The notes under the pieces were generated by a model. It made no database searches and was not told the origin of the DNA. It worked only from the letters and a program-made list of their open reading frames with translations. Of a stretch of 64,000 nt of DNA, positions 51,859 through 63,827 are shown piece after piece; the first letter of the stretch is position 1; each line of letters begins with the position of its first letter. The stretch spans positions 19,540,688 to 19,604,687 of the forward strand of contig OZ059895.1 of assembly GCA_964057225.1 (NCBI GenBank), written 5' to 3'. The translations under genes and the position numbers were made by a program. This stretch comes from Auanema rhodensis. Taxonomy: Eukaryota; Nematoda; Chromadorea; Rhabditida; Rhabditidae.

Positions 51859-53970
51859 TTCACGTAAATTTCAAAGTCATGGTTAGCATGCACCAATATC
51901 AATAAAAACTTGTTTTAAGACTAATATGGACATGAGAAATCTAATTTTGAAAACCGCATCTCTTCATCTTTCACGTGAAGCGAGTTACATATCAAGTGCA
52001 CATCACGTGTACACTTAATTAGCATAAATGAAAGTTCACGTAATTTTCAAAGTCATGGTTAACATGCACCAATATCAATAAAAATTTGTTTTTAGACTAA
52101 TATGGACATGGGGAATCTAATTTTGAAAACCACATCTCTTTATCTTTCACGTGAAGCGAGTTACATACCAAGTGCACATCACGTGTACATTGAATTAGCA
52201 TAAATTAAAGTTCACGTAAATTTCAAAGTCATGGTTACCATGCACCAATGTCAATAAAAATTTGTTTTAAGACTAATATGGACATGAGAAATCTAATTTT
52301 GAAAACCGCATCTCTTTATCTTTCACGTGAAGCGAGTTACATACCAAGTGCACATCACGTGTACATTTAATTAGCATAAATTTAAGTTTACGTAAATTTC
52401 AAAGTCATGGTTACCATGCACCAATATCAATAAAAATTTGTTTTAAGACTAATATGGACATGAGAAATCTAATTTTGAAAACCGCATCTCTTCATCTTTC
52501 ATGTGAAGCGAGTTACATATCAAGTGCACATCACGTGTACATTGAATTAGCATAAATTAAAGTTCACGTAAATTTCAAAGTCATGGTTAACATGCACCAA
52601 TATCAATAAAAATTTGTTTTAAGACTAATATGGACATGGGGAATCTATTTTTGAAAACCGCATCTCTTCATCTTTCACGTGAAGCGAGTTACATACCAAG
52701 TGCACATCACGTGTACACTTAATTAGCATAAATTAAAGTTCACGTAAATTTCGAAGTCATGGTTAACATGCACCAATATCAATAAAAATTTGTTTTTAGA
52801 CTAATATGGACATGGGGAATCTAATTTTGGAAACCGCATCTCTTTATCTTTCACGTGAAGCGAGTTACATACCAAGTGCACATCACGTGTACATTTAATT
52901 AGCATAAATTAAAGTTCACGTAAATTTCAAAGTCATGGTTAGCATGCACCAATATCAATAAAAACTTGTTTTAAGACTAATATGGACATGAGAAATCTAA
53001 TTTTGAAAACCGCATCTCTTCATCTTTCACGTGAAGCGAGTTACATATCAAGTGCACATCACGTGTACACTTAATTAGCATAAATGAAAGTTCACGTAAT
53101 TTTCAAAGTCATGGTTAACATGCACCAATATCAATAAAAATTTGTTTTTAGACTAATATGGACATGGGGAATCTAATTTTGAAAACCACATCTCTTTATC
53201 TTTCACGTGAAGCGAGTTACATACCAAGTGCACATCACGTGTACATTGAATTAGCATAAATTAAAGTTCACGTAAATTTCAAAGTCATGGTTACCATGCA
53301 CCAATGTCAATAAAAATTTGTTTTAAGACTAATATGGACATGAGAAATCTAATTTTGAAAACCGCATCTCTTTATCTTTCACGTGAAGCGAGTTACATAC
53401 CAAGTGCACATCACGTGTACATTTAATTAGCATAAATTTAAGTTTACGTAAATTTCAAAGTCATGGTTACCATGCACCAATATCAATAAAAATTTGTTTT
53501 AAGACTAATATGGACATGAGAAATCTAATTTTGAAAACCGCATCTCTTCATCTTTCATGTGAAGCGAGTTACATATCAAGTGCACATCACGTGTACATTG
53601 AATTAGCATAAATTAAAGTTCACGTAAATTTCAAAGTCATGGTTAACATGCACCAATATCAATAAAAATTTGTTTTTAGACTAACATGGACATGGGGAAT
53701 CTATTTTTGAAAACCGCATCTCTTCATCTTTCACGTGAAGCGAGTTACATACCAAGTGCACATCACGTGTACACTTAATTAGCATAAATTAAAGTTCACG
53801 TAAATTTCGAAGTCATGGTTAACATGCACCAATATCAATAAAAATTTGTTTTTAGACTAATATGGACATGGGGAATCTAATTTTGAAAACCGCATCTCTT
53901 TATCTTTCACGTGAAGCGAGTTACATACCAAGTGCACATCACGTGTACATTTAATTAGCATAAATTAAAG
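51859..53970 (+). repeat. Tandem duplication of a 6-monomer, 1,056-bp unit
   Basis: M296 to M301 and M302 to M307. The rare TTAGCATG (51883 and 52939) and TTGGAAACC (51771 and 52827) are both spaced 1,056 bp, so the duplicated segment starts inside M295, between the private CATGAACC near 51711 and TTGGAAACC. Differences between copies: TTTTAAGAC in the CTATTTTTG unit near 52617 against TTTTTAGAC near 53673, and CTAACATGG near 53682. Confidence 0.88.
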
Positions 53971-56962
53971 TTCACGTAAATTTCAAAGTCATGGTTACCA
54001 TGCACCAATATCAATAAAAATTTGTTTTAAGACTAATATGGACATGAGAAATCTAATTTTGAAAACCGCATCTCTTTCTCTTTGACGTGAAGCGAGTTAC
54101 ATACCAAGTGCACATCTGGTGTACACTTAATTAGCATAAATTAAAGTTCACGTAAATTTCAAAGTCATGGTTAACATGCACCAATATCAATAAAAATTTG
54201 TTTTTAGACTAATATGGACATGGGGAATCTAATTTTGAAAACCGCATCTCTTTATCTTTCACGTGAAGCGAGTTACATACCAAGTGCACATCACGTGTAC
54301 ATTTAATTAGCATAAATTAAAGTTCACGTAAATTTCAAAGTCATGGTTACCATGCACCAATATCAATAAAAATTTGTTTTAAGACTAATATGGACATGAG
54401 AAATCTAATTTTGAAAACCGCATCTCTTCATCTTTCACGTGAAGCGAGTTACATACCAAGTGCACATCACGTGTACATTGAATTAGCATAAATTAAAGTT
54501 CACGTAAATTTCAAAGTCATGGTTACCATGCACCAATATCAATAAAAATTTGTTTTTAGACTAATATGGACATGGGGAATCTAATTTTGAAAACCGCATC
54601 TCTTTATCTTTCACGTGAAGCGAGTTACATACCAAGTGCACATCACGTGTACATTTAATTAGCATAAATTAAAGTTCACGTAAATTTCAAAGTCATGGTT
54701 ACCATGCACCAATATCAATAAAAATTTGTTTTAAGACTAATATGGACATGAGAAATCTAATTTTGAAAACCGCATCTCTTCATCTTTCACGTGAAGCGAG
54801 TTACATACCAAGTGCACATCACGTGTACACTTAATTAGCATAAATTAAAGTTCACGTAAATTTCAAAGTCATGGTTACCATGCACCAATATCAATAAAAA
54901 TTTGTTTTTAGACTAATATGGACATGGGGAATCTAATTTTGAAAACCACATCTCTTTATCTTTCACGTGAAGCGAGTTACATACCAAGTGCACATCACGT
55001 GTACATTGAATTAGCATAAATTAAAGTTCACGTAAATTTCAAAGTCATGGTTAACATGCACCAATATCAATAAAAATTTGTTTTTAGACTAATATGGACA
55101 TGGGGAATCTATTTTTGAAAACCGCATCTCTTCATCTTTCACGTGAAGCGAGTTACATACCAAGTGCACATCACGTGTACACTTAATTAGCATAAATTAA
55201 AGTTCACGTAAATTTCGAAGTCATGGTTACCATGCACCAATATCAATAAAAATTTGTTTTTAGACTAATATGGACATGATGAATCTAATTTTGAAAACCA
55301 CATCTCTTTATCTTTCACGTGAAGCGAGTTACATACCAAGTGCACATCTCGTGTACACTTAATTAGCATAAATTAAAGTTCACGTAAATTTCAAAGTCAT
55401 GGTTAACATGCACCAATATCAATAAAAATTTGTTTTTAGACTAATATGGACATGGGGAATCTAATTTTGAGAACCGCATCTCTTTATCTTTCACGTGAAG
55501 CGAGTTACATACCAAGTGCACATCAGGTGTACATTTAATTAGCATAAATTAAAGTTCACGTAAATTTCAAAGTCATGGTTACCATGCACCAATATCAATA
55601 AAAATTTGTTTTTAGACTAATATGGACATGGGGAATCTAATTTTGAAAACCGCATCTCTTTATCTTTCACGTGAAGCGAGTTACATACCAAGTGCACATC
55701 ACGTGTACATTTAATTAGCATAAATTAAAGTTCACGTAAATTTCAAAGTCATGGTTACCATGCACCAATATCAATAAAAATTTGTTTTAAGACTAATATG
55801 GACATGAGAAATCTAATTTTGAAAACCGCATCTCTTCATCTTTCACGTGAAGCGAGTTACATACCAAGTGCACATCACGTGTACACTTAATTAGCATAAA
55901 TTAAAGTTCACGTAAATTTCAAAGTCATGGTTACCATGCACCAATATCAATAAAAATTTGTTTTTAGACTAATATGGACATGGGGAATCTAATTTTGAAA
56001 ACCACATCTCTTTATCTTTCACGTGAAGCGAGTTACATACCAAGTGCACATCACGTGTACATTGAATTAGCATAAATTAAAGTTCACGTAAATTTCAAAG
56101 TCATGGTTAACATGCACCAATATCAATAAAAATTTGTTTTTAGACTAATATGGACATGGGGAATCTATTTTTGAAAACCGCATCTCTTCATCTTTCACGT
56201 GAAGCGAGTTACATACCAAGTGCACATCACGTGTACACTTAATTAGCATAAATTAAAGTTCACGTAAATTTCGAAGTCATGGTTACCATGCACCAATATC
56301 AATAAAAATTTGTTTTTAGACTAATATGGACATGATGAATCTAATTTTGAAAACCGCATCTCTTTATCTTTCACGTGAAGCGAGTTACATACCAAGTGCA
56401 CATCACGTGTACACTTAATTAGCATAAATTAAAGTTCACGTAAATTTCAAAGTCATGGTTACCATGCACCAATATCAATAAAAATTTGTTTTTAGACTAA
56501 TATGGACATGGGGAATCTAATTTTGAAAACCACATCTCTTTATCTTTCACGTGAAGCGAGTTACATACCAAGTGCACATCTCGTGTACACTTAATTAGCA
56601 TAAATTAAAGTTCACGTAAATTTCAAAGTCATGGTTAACATGCACCAATATCAATAAAAATTTGTTTTTAGACTAATATGGACATGGGGAATCTATTTTT
56701 GAAAACCGCATCTCTTCATCTTTCACGTGAAGCGAGTTACATACCAAGTGCACATCACGTGTACACTTAATTAGCATAAATTAAAGTTCACGTAAATTTC
56801 GAAGTCATGGTTACCATGCACCAATATCAATAAAAATTTGTTTTTAGACTAATATGGACATGGGGAATCTAATTTTGAAAACCGCATCTCTTTATCTTTC
56901 ACGTGAAGCGAGTTACATACCAAGTGCACATCACGTGTACATTTAATTAGCATAAATTTAAG
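52915..56962 (+). repeat. 23-monomer block repeated 35 monomers upstream, copy 2
   Basis: M302 to M324, the partner of 46756-50802. TTGAGAACC/CATCAGG occurs only in these two blocks (49220 and 55379). Private change here: CTAACATGG near 53682. The first monomer has TTAGCATG where its partner has TTACCATG, because it also belongs to the local 6-monomer duplication. Confidence 0.9.
53443..55290 (+). repeat. About 10.5-monomer block repeated 20 monomers downstream, copy 1
   Basis: M305 to the first half of M315. The partner is 56963-58810, offset exactly 3,520 bp. It includes TTTACG, CTATTTTTG, TTTCGAAG, TCTTTCTCTTTGACG with CATCTGG, R7, R8 and R4 types, CCACAT/ACATTGAAT, CTATTTTTG and the start of the CATGATG monomer. 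The two copies part after p79, where M315 continues with CCACAT/CATCTCG and M335 with CCGCAT/CATCACG. Confidence 0.86.
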
Positions 56963-58810
56963 TTTACGTAAATTTCAAAGTCATGGTTACCATGCACCAA
57001 TATCAATAAAAATTTGTTTTAAGACTAATATGGACATGAGAAATCTAATTTTGAAAACCGCATCTCTTCATCTTTCATGTGAAGCGAGTTACATATCAAG
57101 TGCACATCACGTGTACATTGAATTAGCATAAATTAAAGTTCACGTAAATTTCAAAGTCATGGTTAACATGCACCAATATCAATAAAAATTTGTTTTTAGA
57201 CTAATATGGACATGGGGAATCTATTTTTGAAAACCGCATCTCTTCATCTTTCACGTGAAGCGAGTTACATACCAAGTGCACATCACGTGTACACTTAATT
57301 AGCATAAATTAAAGTTCACGTAAATTTCGAAGTCATGGTTAACATGCACCAATATCAATAAAAATTTGTTTTTAGACTAATATGGACATGGGGAATCTAA
57401 TTTTGAAAACCGCATCTCTTTATCTTTCACGTGAAGCGAGTTACATACCAAGTGCACATCACGTGTACATTTAATTAGCATAAATTAAAGTTCACGTAAA
57501 TTTCAAAGTCATGGTTACCATGCACCAATATCAATAAAAATTTGTTTTAAGACTAATATGGACATGAGAAATCTAATTTTGAAAACCGCATCTCTTTCTC
57601 TTTGACGTGAAGCGAGTTACATACCAAGTGCACATCTGGTGTACACTTAATTAGCATAAATTAAAGTTCACGTAAATTTCAAAGTCATGGTTAACATGCA
57701 CCAATATCAATAAAAATTTGTTTTTAGACTAATATGGACATGGGGAATCTAATTTTGAAAACCGCATCTCTTTATCTTTCACGTGAAGCGAGTTACATAC
57801 CAAGTGCACATCACGTGTACATTTAATTAGCATAAATTAAAGTTCACGTAAATTTCAAAGTCATGGTTACCATGCACCAATATCAATAAAAATTTGTTTT
57901 AAGACTAATATGGACATGAGAAATCTAATTTTGAAAACCGCATCTCTTCATCTTTCACGTGAAGCGAGTTACATACCAAGTGCACATCACGTGTACATTG
58001 AATTAGCATAAATTAAAGTTCACGTAAATTTCAAAGTCATGGTTACCATGCACCAATATCAATAAAAATTTGTTTTTAGACTAATATGGACATGGGGAAT
58101 CTAATTTTGAAAACCGCATCTCTTTATCTTTCACGTGAAGCGAGTTACATACCAAGTGCACATCACGTGTACATTTAATTAGCATAAATTAAAGTTCACG
58201 TAAATTTCAAAGTCATGGTTACCATGCACCAATATCAATAAAAATTTGTTTTAAGACTAATATGGACATGAGAAATCTAATTTTGAAAACCGCATCTCTT
58301 CATCTTTCACGTGAAGCGAGTTACATACCAAGTGCACATCACGTGTACACTTAATTAGCATAAATTAAAGTTCACGTAAATTTCAAAGTCATGGTTACCA
58401 TGCACCAATATCAATAAAAATTTGTTTTTAGACTAATATGGACATGGGGAATCTAATTTTGAAAACCACATCTCTTTATCTTTCACGTGAAGCGAGTTAC
58501 ATACCAAGTGCACATCACGTGTACATTGAATTAGCATAAATTAAAGTTCACGTAAATTTCAAAGTCATGGTTAACATGCACCAATATCAATAAAAATTTG
58601 TTTTTAGACTAATATGGACATGGGGAATCTATTTTTGAAAACCGCATCTCTTCATCTTTCACGTGAAGCGAGTTACATACCAAGTGCACATCACGTGTAC
58701 ACTTAATTAGCATAAATTAAAGTTCACGTAAATTTCGAAGTCATGGTTACCATGCACCAATATCAATAAAAATTTGTTTTTAGACTAATATGGACATGAT
58801 GAATCTAATT
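56963..58810 (+). repeat. About 10.5-monomer block repeated 20 monomers upstream, copy 2
   Basis: M325 to the first half of M335, the partner of 53443-55290. Together with 47284-49130 this makes three copies of the TTTACG to CATGATG segment in the right third of the window. Confidence 0.86.
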
Positions 58811-60306
58811 TTGAAAACCGCATCTCTTTATCTTTCACGTGAAGCGAGTTACATACCAAGTGCACATCACGTGTACATTTAATTAGCATAAATTAAAGTT
58901 CACGTAAATTTCAAAGTCATGGTTACCATGCACCAATATCAATAAAAATTTGTTTTTAGACTAATATGGACATGGGGAATCTAATTTTGAAAACCGCATC
59001 TCTTTATCTTTCACGTGAAGCGAGTTACATACCAAGTGCACATCACGTGTACATTTAATTAGCATAAATTAAAGTTCACGTAAATTTCAAAGTCATGGTT
59101 ACCATGCACCAATATCAATAAAAATTTGTTTTAAGACTAATATGGACATGAGAAATCTAATTTTGAAAACCGCATCTCTTCATCTTTCACGTGAAGCGAG
59201 TTACATACCAAGTGCACATCACGTGTACACTTAATTAGCATAAATTAAAGTTCACGTAAATTTCAAAGTCATGGTTACCATGCACCAATATCAATAAAAA
59301 TTTGTTTTTAGACTAATATGGACATGGGGAATCTAATTTTGAAAACCGCATCTCTTTATCTTTCACGTGAAGCGAGTTACATACCAAGTGCACATCACGT
59401 GTACATTGAATTAGCATAAATTAAAGTTCACGTAAATTTCAAAGTCATGGTTAACATGCACCAATATCAATAAAAATTTGTTTTTAGACTAATATGGACA
59501 TGGGGAATCTATTTTTGAAAACCGCATCTCTTCATCTTTCACGTGAAGCGAGTTACATACCAAGTGCACATCACGTGTACACTTAATTAGCATAAATTAA
59601 AGTTCACGTAAATTTCGAAGTCATGGTTACCATGCACCAATATCAATAAAAATTTGTTTTTAGACTAATATGGACATGATGAATCTAATTTTGAAAACCG
59701 CATCTCTTTATCTTTCACGTGAAGCGAGTTACATACCAAGTGCACATCACGTGTACACTTAATTAGCATAAATTAAAGTTCACGTAAATTTCAAAGTCAT
59801 GGTTACCATGCACCAATATCAATAAAAATTTGTTTTTAGACTAATATGGACATGGGGAATCTAATTTTGAAAACCACATCTCTTTATCTTTCACGTGAAG
59901 CGAGTTACATACCAAGTGCACATCTCGTGTACACTTAATTAGCATAAATTAAAGTTCACGTAAATTTCAAAGTCATGGTTAACATGCACCAATATCAATA
60001 AAAATTTGTTTTTAGACTAATATGGACATGGGGAATCTATTTTTGAAAACCGCATCTCTTCATCTTTCACGTGAAGCGAGTTACATACCAAGTGCACATC
60101 ACGTGTACACTTAATTAGCATAAATTAAAGTTCACGTAAATTTCGAAGTCATGGTTACCATGCACCAATATCAATAAAAATTTGTTTTTAGACTAATATG
60201 GACATGATGAATCTAATTTTGAAAACCGCATCTCTTTATCTTTCACGTGAAGCGAGTTACATACCAAGTGCACATCACGTGTACATTTAATTAGCATAAA
60301 TTAAAG
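58195..60306 (+). repeat. CATGATG modules at the right end, 5- and 3-monomer spacing
   Basis: M332 to M343. The series R4-type, TTGAAT-ending unit, CTATTTTTG, CATGATG (58195-58898) recurs 880 bp later (59075-59778), and another CATGATG monomer follows 528 bp on (near 60205). The second half resembles 43941-44820: CTATTTTTG, CATGATG, CCACAT/CATCTCG, CTATTTTTG, CATGATG. M338 has CCGCAT where its counterparts have CCACAT. Confidence 0.78.
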
Positions 60307-61186
60307 TTCACGTAAATTTCAAAGTCATGGTTACCATGCACCAATATCAATAAAAATTTGTTTTAAGACTAATATGGACATGAGAAATCTAATTTTGAAA
60401 ACCGCATCTCTTCATCTTTCATGTGAAGCGAGTTACATATCAAGTGCACATCACGTGTACACTTAATTAGCATAAATTAAAGTTCACGTAAATTTCGAAG
60501 TCATGGTTAACATGCACCAATATCAATAAAAATTTGTTTTTAGACTAATATGGACATGGGGAATCTAATTTTGAAAACCGCATCTCTTTATCTCTCACGT
60601 GAAGCGAGTTACATACCAAGTGCACATCACGTGTACATTTAATTAGCATAAATTAAAGTTCACGTAAATTTCAAAGTCATGGTTAACATGCACCAATATC
60701 AATAAAAATTTGTTTTAAGACTAATATGGACATGAGAAATCTAATTTTGAAAACCACATCTCTTTATCTTTCACGTGAAGCGAGTTACATACCAAGTGCA
60801 CATCACGTGTACATTTAATCAGCATAAATTAAAGTTCACGTAAATTTCAAAGTCATGGTTAACATGCACCAATATCAATAAAAATTTGTTTTTAGACTAA
60901 TATGGACATGGGGAATCTAATTTTGAAAACCGCATCTCTTTATCTTTCACGTGAAGCGAGTTACATACCAAGTGCACATCACGTGTACACTTAATTAGCA
61001 TAAATTAAAGTTCACGTAAATTTCAAAGTCATGGTTACCATGCACCAATATCAATAAAAATTTGTTTTTAGACTAATATGGACATGGGGAATCTAATTTT
61101 GAAAACCACATCTCTTTATCTTTCACGTGAAGCGAGTTACATACCAAGTGCACATCACGTGTACATTTAATTAGCATAAATTAAAG
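60307..61186 (+). repeat. Mixed monomers between the CATGATG modules and module Q
   Basis: M344 to M348: CATGTG/ATATC type; TTTCGAAG front with CTCTCAC; AAG/AGAAATC with the unusual pairing CCACAT and AATCAGC; consensus-like with ACACTT; CCACAT with ACATTT. I could not match this five-monomer order elsewhere, so it is probably a junction of shuffled units. Confidence 0.65.
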
Positions 61187-62419
61187 TTCACGTAAATTTC
61201 AAAGTCATGGTTACCATGCACCAATATCAATAAAAATTTGTTTTAAGACTAATATGGACATGAGAAATCTAATTTTGAAAACCGCATCTCTTCATCTTTC
61301 ACGTAAAGCGAGTTACATATCAAGTGCACATCACGTGTACACTTAATTAGCATAAATTAAAGTTCACGTAAATTTCAAAGTCATGGTTAACATGCACCAA
61401 TATCAATAAAAATTTGTTTTTAGACTAATATGGACATGGGGAATCTAATTTTGAAAACCACATCTCTTTATCTTTCACGTGAAGCGAGTTACATACCAAG
61501 TGCACATCACGTGTACACTTAATTAGCATAAATTAAAGTTCACGTAAATTTCAAAGTCATGGTTACCATGCACCAATATCAATAAAAATTTGTTTTTAGA
61601 CTAATATGGACATGGGGAATCTAATTTTGAAAACCGCATCTCTTTATCTCTCACGTGAAGCGAGTTACATACCAAGTGCACATCACGTGTACATTTAATT
61701 AGCATAAATTAAAGTTCACGTAAATTTCAAAGTCATGGTTACCATGCACCAATATCAATAAAAATTTGTTTTTAGACTAATATGGACATGGGGAATCTAA
61801 TTTTGAAAACCACATCTCTTTATCTTTCACGTGAAGCGAGTTACATACCAAGTGCACATCACGTGTACACTTAATTAGCATAAATTAAAGTTCACGTAAA
61901 TTTCAAAGTCATGGTTACCATGCACCAATATCAATAAAAATTTGTTTTTAGACTAATATGGACATGGGGAATCTAATTTTGAAAACCGCATCTCTTTATC
62001 TCTCACGTGAAGCGAGTTACATACCAAGTGCACATCACGTGTACATTTAATTAGCATAAATTAAAGTTCACGTGTAATTTCAAAGTCATGGTTACCATGC
62101 ACCAATATCAATAAAAACTTGTTTTAAGACTAATATGGACATGAGAAATCTAATTTTGAAAACCGCATCTCTTCATCTTTCACGTGAAGCGAGTTACATA
62201 TCAAGTGCACATCACGTGTACACTTAATTAGCATAAATGAAAGTTCACGTAATTTTCAAAGTCATGGTTAACATGCACCAATATCAATAAAAATTTGTTT
62301 TTAGACTAATATGGACATGGGGAATCTAATTTTGAAAACCACATCTCTTTATCTTTCACGTGAAGCGAGTTACATACCAAGTGCACATCACGTGTACATT
62401 GAATTAGCATAAATTAAAG
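61187..62419 (+). repeat. Module Q, 7 monomers, copy 5
   Basis: M349 to M355 with the same type order as 45877-47107. M354 (62067-62243) is the only 177-bp monomer in the window: TTCACGTGTAATTT replaces TTCACGTAAATTT and creates an extra CACGTG at the monomer start. Confidence 0.83.
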
Positions 62420-63827
62420 TTCACGTAAATTTCAAAGTCATGGTTACCATGCACCAATATCAATAAAAATTTGTTTTAAGACTAATATGGACATGAGAAA
62501 TCTAATTTTGAAAACCGCATCTCTTCATCTTTCACGTGAAGCGAGTTACATACCAAGTGCACATCACGTGTACATTGAATTAGCATAAATTAAAGTTCAC
62601 GTAAATTTCAAAGTCATGGTTACCATGCACCAATATCAATAAAAATTTGTTTTTAGACTAATATGGACATGGGGAATCTAATTTTGAAAACCGCATCTCT
62701 TTATCTTTCACGTGAAGCGAGTTACATACCAAGTGCACATCACGTGTACATTTAATTAGCATAAATTAAAGTTTACGTAAATTTCAAAGTCATGGTTACC
62801 ATGCACCAATATCAATAAAAATTTGTTTTAAGACTAATATGGACATGAGAAATCTAATTTTGAAAACCGCATCTCTTCATCTTTCATGTGAAGCGAGTTA
62901 CATATCAAGTGCACATCACGTGTACATTGAATTAGCATAAATTAAAGTTCACGTAAATTTCAAAGTCATGGTTAACATGCACCAATATCAATAAAAATTT
63001 GTTTTTAGACTAATATGGACATGGGGAATCTATTTTTGAAAACCGCATCTCTTCATCTTTCACGTGAAGCGAGTTACATACCAAGTGCACATCACGTGTA
63101 CACTTAATTAGCATAAATTAAAGTTCACGTAAATTTCGAAGTCATGGTTAACATGCACCAATATCAATAAAAATTTGTTTTTAGACTAATATGGACATGG
63201 GGAATCTAATTTTGAAAACCGCATCTCTTTATCTTTCACGTGAAGCGAGTTACATACCAAGTGCACATCACGTGTACATTTAATTAGCATAAATTAAAGT
63301 TCACGTAAATTTCAAAGTCATGGTTACCATGCACCAATATCAATAAAAATTTGTTTTAAGACTAATATGGACATGAGAAATCTAATTTTGAAAACCGCAT
63401 CTCTTTATCTTTCACGTGAAGCGAGTTACATACCAAGTGCACATCACGTGTACATTTAATCAGCATAAATTAAAGTTCACGTAAATTTCAAAGTCATGGT
63501 TAACATGCACCAATATCAATAAAAATTTGTTTTTAGACTAATATGGACATGAAGAATCTATTTTTGAAAACCGCATCTCTTCATCTTTCACGTGAAGCGA
63601 GTTACATACCAAGTGCACATCACGTGTACACTTAATTAGCATAAATTAAAGTTCACGTAAATTTCGAAGTCATGGTTAACATGCACCAATATCAATAAAA
63701 ATTTGTTTTTAGACTAATATGGACATGGGGAATCTAATTTTGAAAACCGCATCTCTTTATCTTTCACGTGAAGCGAGTTACATACCAAGTGCACATCACG
63801 TGTACATTTAATCAGCATAAATTAAAG
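62420..63827 (+). repeat. R-type monomers at the right end
   Basis: M356 to M363: R7, R8, R1 (TTTACG at 62772), R2 (CTATTTTTG), R3 (TTTCGAAG), an AAG/AGAAATC unit with ACATTT and AATCAGC, a CTATTTTTG unit with the private CATGAAGAATC near 63550, and a TTTCGAAG unit with AATCAGC. The R7-R8-R1-R2-R3 order after module Q resembles 26695-28454, though that stretch has extra units. Confidence 0.76.
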
